A stretch of DNA of 29,692 nt. It comes from JBGTCD01 sp041749015 (GTDB taxonomy: Bacteria; Bacteroidota; Bacteroidia; Cytophagales; Cyclobacteriaceae). The position numbers were made by a program, and so were the translations under genes. The stretch covers positions 1 to 29,692 of the forward strand of contig JBGTCD010000053.1 in the NCBI GenBank assembly GCA_041749015.1, given 5' to 3'. The notes under the pieces were generated by a model. It had not been told where the DNA came from and did no database searches. It saw only the letters and a list, made by a program, of their open reading frames with translations. Positions within the stretch are counted from its first letter, which is position 1; the number at the start of each line of letters is the position of its first letter. Shown here in pieces: positions 24,948-29,692 of the stretch.

Positions 24948-25295
24948 TTAACCCCAAAAACAGCCATATTGATCCTCATCAACCAATTTCAAAAACTGTT
25001 CAATAGCCTTGACTTTTGGCTTTGGGTCATAACGATGCCATTTCAAGTCAGCGCGCATCCAGTAGATTTTCCAAATCTCTTCTGTGTGCAGCTAGGTGGT
25101 TTTGGCTATGGGCTCTTCAAATATTTCCTCTTTGTTTTGGTAGTGTGGCCTAATAGAAAAAATGACCACGCTTTGCCCCTCAATCCGATACCCTAAATCA
25201 AGTTCATGCCGGATATGTTCCGGTGGTCTGCGTTTGTCCAGGAATATTTCAAGGGCATTGATGGTTTCCGTGGTTTTTAGTGCGCCTAGTGCCAT
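24948..25295 (-). pseudogene. DUF3024 protein gene interrupted by one in-frame TAG
   Basis: The frame from ATG 25295 runs to a TAG at 25094-25092 (codon 68), then stays open in the same frame for another 47 codons to TAA at 24950-24948. Both halves fit DUF3024: before the stop, ALEIFLDKRRPPEHIRHELD and VVIFSIRPHYQN with the family motif FEEPIAKTT; after it, LHTEEIWKIYWMRADLKWH and the usual ending YGCFWG. In related proteins the residue at the stop is expected to be tryptophan, one base away (TGG to TAG). The joined length of 115 residues is normal. So a single nonsense change split the gene. DUF3024 has no known function. A sequencing error cannot be excluded. Confidence 0.8.
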
Positions 25296-25349
25296 TGGTC
25301 AATTCTATGATTCGTTTGATTCAAAGCTCATAAATCTGAATAAGAATCA

Positions 25350-25646
25350 TTAGGCAATAGTTCCTGCGGATTGGTTCATGGCAACTTTTTTGGGTGTAGT
25401 TATTATCCTCTCCCCCAACGCAGCTTCAATCCTAGCAATACTCTTCAGGGTGAAATTATGCGTACCCCGCATCCATTTACTGATCTCAGATTCTTTCTTG
25501 CCCATCATTTCAGCAAGATCACGCTGTGTCTTGCCTTGGTTTTCAAGGATTTCGTGGATTTGATCTACTACATCAAAAGAGTGATCAATATAGTTTTTGA
25601 TGTCTTGAGAAACTTGGGCTAAAGCTTGATCGAAAATCTTACTCAT
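25350..25646 (-). CDS. Xre-family helix-turn-helix regulator (third gene of the hig operon)
   Basis: The 98-residue protein has an HTH_XRE domain at about residues 28-82: IHEILENQGKTQRDLAEMMGKKESEISKWMRGTHNFTLKSIARIEAALG in pattern, with the recognition helix ESEISKWM. An N-terminal helical stretch precedes it and a short basic tail follows. Its ATG overlaps the end of higA by eight bases (25639-25646), so translation is probably coupled. Such an extra Xre gene could be a second antitoxin, a co-repressor or an independent regulator. It is not a copy of the neighbouring HigA; the two are similar only in the HTH fold. Confidence 0.85.
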   Translation of the reverse strand: MSKIFDQALAQVSQDIKNYIDHSFDVVDQIHEILENQGKTQRDLAEMMGKKESEISKWMRGTHNFTLKSIARIEAALGERIITTPKKVAMNQSAGTIA

Positions 25647-26076
25647 AGTCGGAAAAATTAAATCCTAACTTGCCTATCAACTCCTTGTTGACACTGGAAG
25701 ATAATTTGTAGGGACGATTAAACGCATCCTGGCGTACTTTAAATCTATTGGAGAGCATCCGAATGACATTTTTGGAAAGTCCTTTTTTATAGCTCAAAAT
25801 ATCTGATACATGCCCTTTGGAAACTTTTAAAAATTGGGCCAGATCACTTTGCTTTATTTTGTTATCAGCCATTAAAGACTTTAACAGTTGGATCGGATCA
25901 AGATCCTTCATTGTAGTATGAGCTTCATCATATTTTTCTATTAACAGTGTAATGGTTTCGATAAGATCATGTAGTTCTTCAGCGGGTTTTTTCTGATATT
26001 TGGAAGTTAACTTCTCCAGATCATTGCAATAGGTCCGGTATTGTTCTTCAGTTCGTATGATCGTATAGGTTTTCAT
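25639..26076 (-). CDS. higA: HigA-type antitoxin
   Basis: The 145-residue protein has a long N-terminal helical region (residues 1-60, rich in Glu and Lys) of the COG5499 HigA type, followed by an Xre-type helix-turn-helix at about 62-113 (IKQSDLAQFLKVSKGHVSDIL). It lies nine bases downstream of the toxin gene, the toxin-first order typical of hig modules. HigA antitoxins bind and neutralise HigB, and repress the operon by binding its operator. A palindrome that could be the operator lies just ahead of higB. The start at 26076 gives MKTYTIIRTEEQYRTY, as in related HigA proteins. Confidence 0.85.
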   Translation of the reverse strand: MKTYTIIRTEEQYRTYCNDLEKLTSKYQKKPAEELHDLIETITLLIEKYDEAHTTMKDLDPIQLLKSLMADNKIKQSDLAQFLKVSKGHVSDILSYKKGLSKNVIRMLSNRFKVRQDAFNRPYKLSSSVNKELIGKLGFNFSDYE

Positions 26077-26085
26077 AGTATTTTT

Positions 26086-26415
26086 TTAACTAAAATCGTC
26101 TATTGTATATTGTAAATTCTGTTGGCATAACTTTGAATACTCAGCATGGGTACCCATCCATTTTATATATAAATGAACCATCTTTGGTCCAAACCAAATC
26201 CCACAAATCATGCGGTAATTATTACCTCCAATATTAAAAACCATTCGGTTATTACTGATTAAGTCTGCGGTACCGAATGTTTTCTGCACATCGTTTATGG
26301 TGTTCCAAACTGCTTTTTTGATGCTTTCTCTAAATTTTTCGAAAGAAACTTTTGATCGAGCATGTTTTAAAACAAATTCTTCCAGAGACAGCCATTTGAT
26401 CACATGTACCTTCAT
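26086..26415 (-). CDS. higB: HigB-type toxin (mRNA interferase)
   Basis: The 109-residue basic protein matches the HigB_toxin family: start MKVHVIKWLSLEEFVLKHA, then KKAVWNTINDVQKTFGTADLI, the conserved block NNRMVFNIGGNNYRMI (residues 55-70, with R57 and R68) and LYIKWMGTHAEYSKL (82-96, with H90). HigB enzymes are ribosome-dependent mRNA endonucleases of the RelE fold that slow growth when antitoxin is lost. The conserved blocks look complete, so it may be active. It is the first gene of the operon higB-higA-xre. The family also includes proteins named simply type II toxin. Confidence 0.88.
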   Translation of the reverse strand: MKVHVIKWLSLEEFVLKHARSKVSFEKFRESIKKAVWNTINDVQKTFGTADLISNNRMVFNIGGNNYRMICGIWFGPKMVHLYIKWMGTHAEYSKLCQQNLQYTIDDFS

Positions 26416-26422
26416 TAAACAT

Positions 26423-26453
26423 CAAAGATGAAAAAAAGTTCGCTTAAAGCGAA
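26423..26453 (-). promoter_or_regulatory. Likely promoter-operator of the hig operon
   Basis: A 15-base palindrome, TTCGCTT (26439-26445), a central A, and AAGCGAA (26447-26453), lies 24 bases upstream of the higB ATG. On the minus strand it is followed by CATCTTTG (26430-26423), one base off the -7 consensus TAnnTTTG. No clean -33 element is seen. The palindrome would cover the spacer between -33 and -7, a usual place for repression by a HigA dimer. The predicted start is next to the ATG. Confidence 0.5.
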
Positions 26454-26675
26454 TATATGTGCTGTATATTTTTTTCGTGGAATGAAACCTATGAAATTTC
26501 ACTCCACTGCATTATTTGTTTCTTTAAAAGGTAAAGAAAAGGACTTCCTTAGAAAAAATATACCCTCTCCTACCAACCTAAGCTGAGCTAATTTTCCCTC
26601 TCAGTAAAGCACCATCGAATTGCGAAGTTCCGATAAGGATACAGACCAATATTTTTTTTCAATACCCTACCCTGG

Positions 26676-26773
26676 CTTCAGGAGCATATTAGCCTCAGGG
26701 ATAGCCTTTCCATTACCATATCATTGTGAGGCACCTTTCCCTAGCCACCGGGATTGGTGCCATGGCAATCCTT
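26676..26773 (+). repeat. Dispersed repeat, copy 2 (direct repeat with 24282-24380)
   Basis: This is the second, 98-base copy of the repeat. It keeps the left block ATTAGCCTCAGGGATAGCC and the right block GGGATTGGTGCC-TGGCAATCC, with differences in the middle. The copies are in the same direction and 2.3 kb apart, and the hig operon, the broken DUF3024 gene and the DUF6557-like gene lie between them. A frame of 127 codons runs through it on the plus strand but has no protein-like composition. Confidence 0.65.
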
Positions 26774-26959
26774 TTGCCAGGTGTAGAATAGCTCTTTGGT
26801 CATCCGCCCTTCATTTGTGTTCGCAGTGTTGCTCAAGCCGCTGGGCTTTTACTTTTTCCATTGATGAAAAAGTAAACAAAAAATCTATGCAAAATAATGC
26901 TTCTTCCCACTTGCCATCGCACCCCCGCTATTTTGCCGGGCCACCGCACTTCAGTCATT
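26774..26959 (+). other. Non-coding stretch with a perfect hairpin
   Basis: No gene is supported here. A perfect 10-base inverted repeat, TTACTTTTTC (26849-26858) and GAAAAAGTAA (26866-26875), encloses a 7-base loop. The surrounding sequence (CTGGGC before it, a C-rich part after it) does not look like a gene or a terminator with a following T run. It may be another dispersed element, since it directly follows repeat copy 2. Confidence 0.35.
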
Positions 26960-27346
26960 CTATTTCTTCCAGCTTTGGTTATGGAAAGTATACGACTGCT
27001 TAATTAAACTCATCAAATAATCGAGATCGCTGTCGTGGGTAATTGATGCCTCGTAATCTCCAATGCCCCAGTGGCCTTTCTCGGCTTCATCTCGGAAGAT
27101 TTCCTTCGGATCGTCTAGTTGGCCTTTCTTTAAATTAATCCTAACCTTAAGTTGTTTCTTTTGAATTTCTAAATCTGTAACAACTCGTTTATTCAATTTA
27201 AAGCCGATCTATTGTTTCACTGGTGAAGTTTGCAAATCAACTAATTCGAGTATTCTATCTCTTAGATCTTTATACAATTCGAGAATTTCAGGACTCCCCT
27301 TCTGATAATGGTCTTCTTCATTACATATGACGGAGTACTTTCGGTA
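26960..27346 (-). pseudogene. Decayed C-terminal part of a DUF5655 protein
   Basis: The last 78 codons (27196-26960) are open and contain the DUF5655 ending: IQKKQLKVRINLKKGQLDDP, then RD with KGHWGIGDYEASI and LDYLMSLIKQSY. Upstream in the same frame the homology continues across a TAG at 27211-27209: NEEDHYQKGSPEILELYKDL and LRDRILELVDLQ are typical of the same domain, with tyrosine expected at the stop. A TAA at 27349-27347 then ends the frame, and no N-terminal domain can be followed beyond it. DUF5655 usually sits at the end of longer predicted transport or nuclease-associated proteins. So this is a remnant, not a functional gene; the TTG at 27196 is not a convincing start. Confidence 0.75.
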
Positions 27347-27348
27347 TT

Positions 27349-27679
27349 ATTTCCATTCTTGTAGTTGTCATCACTACATTGAGATGCAGTATTTACAATA
27401 GTTAGATAGAGATTTATTTTACTCCATGCTCAAATTCTCTACACTGAGATGTATCATAGCTATTTTAGGAGCCAATTTAGACATTTTCTTGGCTATCATT
27501 ATTTACTAGTAGTTAGTTAATCATTAACGTTTTTAGTCTATCGCAAAATAAGGTTAATCCTAATAAGGTGTGAAGTATGTAACTCCTTTCGAAAGAGGTA
27601 TAACTTTTTCCTTTTAAGAGAGAGCATCTTTGATGGTAAATTGGTACTGAATAATTAATTCATTTCTAAAATAAAACAC
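27349..27679. other. Intergenic stretch before the aldehyde dehydrogenase gene
   Basis: No gene is supported in these 331 bases. The left part may hold further remains of the DUF5655 gene, but several stops and likely frameshifts prevent a reading. Two similar 15-base words occur in the same direction, CTACATTGAGATGCA (27374-27388) and CTACACTGAGATGTA (27439-27453). A perfect 10-base palindrome CTTTCGAAAG (27586-27595) is followed by TAACTTTT (27601-27608), one base off the -7 consensus, so a regulated promoter for the dehydrogenase is possible but weakly supported. Confidence 0.35.
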
Positions 27680-29062
27680 ATGTCCATCCAAACAATCAAT
27701 CCGAATACCAATGAGACCGTAAAGTCATTCGAAGAAATGACAGAAAAGGCCGTTGATGCCAAGGTAGCCAAAGCTCAAGCTGCATTTACCGAGTGGAAGG
27801 CAATCAGCTACCAACAGCGAGCCGATCTGCTGCATAAGGTAGCTACACTCATGCGCATTAAAAAATCTGAACTCGCAAAAACGATAACATTGGAAATGGG
27901 AAAGCTCTTCGCGCAAGCGGAAGGAGAAATTGACTTGAGTGCCGATATCCTTGATTACTATGCCGATCATGGCGAAACGTTCCTTGCCGACAAAGTCCTT
28001 GATCCCGAATACGGAGCCGCAATAATTCGTAGCAGTCCCATTGGTGTGTTGTTAGGCGTGATGCCCTGGAATTTCCCTTTCTATCAAGTAGTACGCTTTG
28101 CAGCTCCTAATATTATGGTAGGCAATACTATTTTACTGAAGCATGCCTCCATCGTTCCACAATGTGCGGCTGCCCTTGAGGCACTCTTCGAAGAAGCAGA
28201 GGCTCCTGAAGGAATATATACCAATCTGTTCATCTCCGGCAAAGGTGCCTCAGCATTGGTTTCTGATAAAAGGATAAAAGGCGTTTCCATAACGGGAAGT
28301 GAGAAAGCCGGTTCAAGTATTGCCATGGAAGCCGGAAAACATTTGAAAAAGGTGGTGCTGGAGCTGGGCGGAAGCGATGTGTTCATTATACTGGAAGATG
28401 CCGATATGGATAAAACGGTAGCATGGGCAGTTGTTGGAAGGATGAATAACACTGGTCAAAGTTGTGTTGCCTCCAAGCGGTTTATTGCAGTGGAAGCAAT
28501 AGCCGATGAGTTTATTAAAAAGTTTAAGGATGCATTATCAAAAATGAAATTAGGTGATCCGATGGATCCTGCTACCGAATTAGGCCCCTTAAGCAGTGAA
28601 GCTGCAGCCGAGCAGTTAGCTGATCAAGTAAAACGTTCTGTTGAAGGAGGTGCAAAGGTTCTATTGGGAGGCAAACGCGCAGACCGTGATGGTGCCTTTA
28701 TGGAACCTACCATACTCACCGGGCTGAAGCCAGGTATTGTCGCTTATCATGAAGAATTGTTTGGTCCTGTAGCTTCCTTCTATGTAGTAAAAGACGAACA
28801 GGCCGCTATCGATTTGGCCAATGATTCTGATTTTGGTTTGGGAGGTTCTGTATTTACACAAGATATCGAACGTGGTAAAAGAGTAGCTGACCAAATAGAT
28901 GCGGGCATGGTATTCATCAATCATCCTACCCAGACTCAAGCCGATCTTCCTTTTGGCGGAACGAAGCGTTCAGGCTTTGGCCGTGAACTTTCTGAGTCAG
29001 GGATTCACGAATTTGTGAACAAGAAACTGATTCGGGTAAGCGGAATAAATGATCCGTTTTAG
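27680..29062 (+). CDS. NAD(P)-dependent aldehyde dehydrogenase, succinate-semialdehyde type
   Basis: This 460-residue enzyme oxidises an aldehyde to the acid with NAD or NADP. The general base E228 lies in LELGGSDVF and the nucleophile C262 in NTGQSCVASKR. The cofactor-binding part includes MPWNFPFYQVVRFAAP and ITGSEKAG, and the C-terminal part has ELFGPVASFYV and LPFGGTKRSGFGREL. The short N-terminus (IQTINPNTNETV) and length match the Sad/YneI group of succinate-semialdehyde dehydrogenases (about 460 residues) better than GabD (about 480). The substrate cannot be proven from the sequence. It stands after the accessory region, and the short-chain dehydrogenase gene follows after 78 bases, suggesting a small metabolic unit. 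Confidence 0.9.
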   Translation: MSIQTINPNTNETVKSFEEMTEKAVDAKVAKAQAAFTEWKAISYQQRADLLHKVATLMRIKKSELAKTITLEMGKLFAQAEGEIDLSADILDYYADHGETFLADKVLDPEYGAAIIRSSPIGVLLGVMPWNFPFYQVVRFAAPNIMVGNTILLKHASIVPQCAAALEALFEEAEAPEGIYTNLFISGKGASALVSDKRIKGVSITGSEKAGSSIAMEAGKHLKKVVLELGGSDVFIILEDADMDKTVAWAVVGRMNNTGQSCVASKRFIAVEAIADEFIKKFKDALSKMKLGDPMDPATELGPLSSEAAAEQLADQVKRSVEGGAKVLLGGKRADRDGAFMEPTILTGLKPGIVAYHEELFGPVASFYVVKDEQAAIDLANDSDFGLGGSVFTQDIERGKRVADQIDAGMVFINHPTQTQADLPFGGTKRSGFGRELSESGIHEFVNKKLIRVSGINDPF

Positions 29063-29140
29063 CAAACATAGCAATAATGCATTGTCGAAATAATAGTCGT
29101 TTTGAACACTATATAAATTCTCAAACTAAATAATTATAAA

Positions 29141-29692
29141 ATGGATATTAAAGATAAAGTAATAATAATAACGGGAGCCTCAAGTGGTATTGGTGAAGCA
29201 GCAGCCTTAAATTTATCAACCAAGGGTGCAAAATTAGTGCTTTCCGCTCGCAGAAAAGATAAGTTGAACGAGCTTAAGAATACCATTGAGGAAAAAGGAG
29301 GTAAGGCCATAGTAGTCATTGCTGATGTTACCAAGAAGGCTGATATGGAAAAGTTAGTCGCTAAAACACTCGAAGAGTATGGTACTGTACATGCAATTAT
29401 TAATAATGCAGGCTTGATGCCGTTGTCTTTTGTTAAGAATCTGAAGACCGATGAGTGGGAGAAAATGGTTGACGTAAATATTAAAGGAGTGTTGAACGGT
29501 GTAGCGGCTGTCCTTCCTACCCTTATTAAAAAAGAACAAGGACATATTATCAATATTTCATCGACAGCAGCCTATCGATATTTCCCGGGTGGTGCAGTGT
29601 ACTGCGCCACGAAGGCAGCGGTAAAAATGTTTTCCGAAGGCCTACGACAGGAATTAGCTCCAAAGTATGGTATATGTGTTACCTCTATTGAG
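29141..29692 (+). CDS. Short-chain dehydrogenase/reductase (3' end beyond window)
   Basis: The first 184 codons of a classical SDR are present; the frame is open at the right edge, so roughly 60 more residues are expected. The cofactor motif TGASSGIG is at residues 11-18, an acidic DV pair comes after the third strand, NNAG is near residue 88, and the active site has serine (S140/S141) in NISSTAAY, Y154 and K158 in YCATK. The basic residues SARRKDK after the second strand suggest NADP use. The closest relatives are probably SDR family oxidoreductases of broad specificity (YdfG-like). It follows the aldehyde dehydrogenase gene in the same direction, so joint expression is likely, but the common substrate is not known. 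Confidence 0.92.
   Translation, partial: MDIKDKVIIITGASSGIGEAAALNLSTKGAKLVLSARRKDKLNELKNTIEEKGGKAIVVIADVTKKADMEKLVAKTLEEYGTVHAIINNAGLMPLSFVKNLKTDEWEKMVDVNIKGVLNGVAAVLPTLIKKEQGHIINISSTAAYRYFPGGAVYCATKAAVKMFSEGLRQELAPKYGICVTSIE

Noticed and set aside
26620..27003. A plus-strand frame of 127 codons across repeat copy 2
   Set aside because: The translation is rich in Ser, His, Cys and Pro without domain pattern, it runs over the dispersed repeat and a hairpin, and it overlaps the DUF5655 remnant on the other strand.
24948..27346. Recoding of TAG as an amino acid in this region
   Set aside because: Two genes have in-frame TAG, but the expected residues differ (Trp and Tyr), and the neighbouring DUF6557-like gene itself ends with TAG. 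Ordinary decay or sequence error is simpler.

Overview
The window looks like a chromosome segment of a Bacteroidota bacterium, most likely of the order Cytophagales. The signs are a DUF5686 outer-membrane protein, a TonB receptor with an N-terminal carboxypeptidase-like domain, a subtilase with a type IX secretion (T9SS) sorting tail, a short primary sigma factor without region 1.1, a bacillithiol gene (bshB1), almost no Shine-Dalgarno signals, and several promoters of the Bacteroidota form TTTG-N19-21-TAnnTTTG. The taxon is an inference from gene content, not from a marker tree.

Bases 1-23950 are dense core genome. In order they hold: the tail of a DUF5686 protein; a Ca/Na antiporter; tRNA-Met (minus strand); a START-like protein; an LptF/LptG permease; rpsO; pnp; the primary sigma factor; trxB and bshB1 (thiol redox); a divergent TrpF-like protein on the minus strand; a thioredoxin with a small DUF6952-like partner; a lipoprotein overlapping a T9SS subtilase; rpe; a TonB receptor; an LpoB-like lipoprotein with a COG3014-type TPR lipoprotein; a small exported protein; an outer-membrane barrel with a basic tail; gyrA; and an exported TPR protein. 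Hairpin terminators divide much of this into short operons.

Bases 23953-27679 are a gene-poor accessory stretch. It begins with a 110-base structured repeat that can fold as a three-way junction. Next come two direct copies of a roughly 98-base dispersed repeat (24282-24380 and 26676-26773). They bracket a run of minus-strand genes: a HigB toxin, a HigA antitoxin, a second Xre regulator, a DUF3024 gene broken by one in-frame TAG, and a DUF6557-like gene. Outside the second repeat lies the decayed C-terminal part of a DUF5655 protein, also interrupted by TAG. Repeats, a toxin-antitoxin operon and pseudogenes together suggest a site of repeated insertion and decay.

From 27680 to the end is a metabolic pair: a succinate-semialdehyde-type aldehyde dehydrogenase and a short-chain dehydrogenase that runs off the window. 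I found no clearly new multi-gene system. The best leads are the repeat-bracketed HigB-HigA-Xre island, the structured repeat, and the TrpF-like protein that has lost its catalytic residues.
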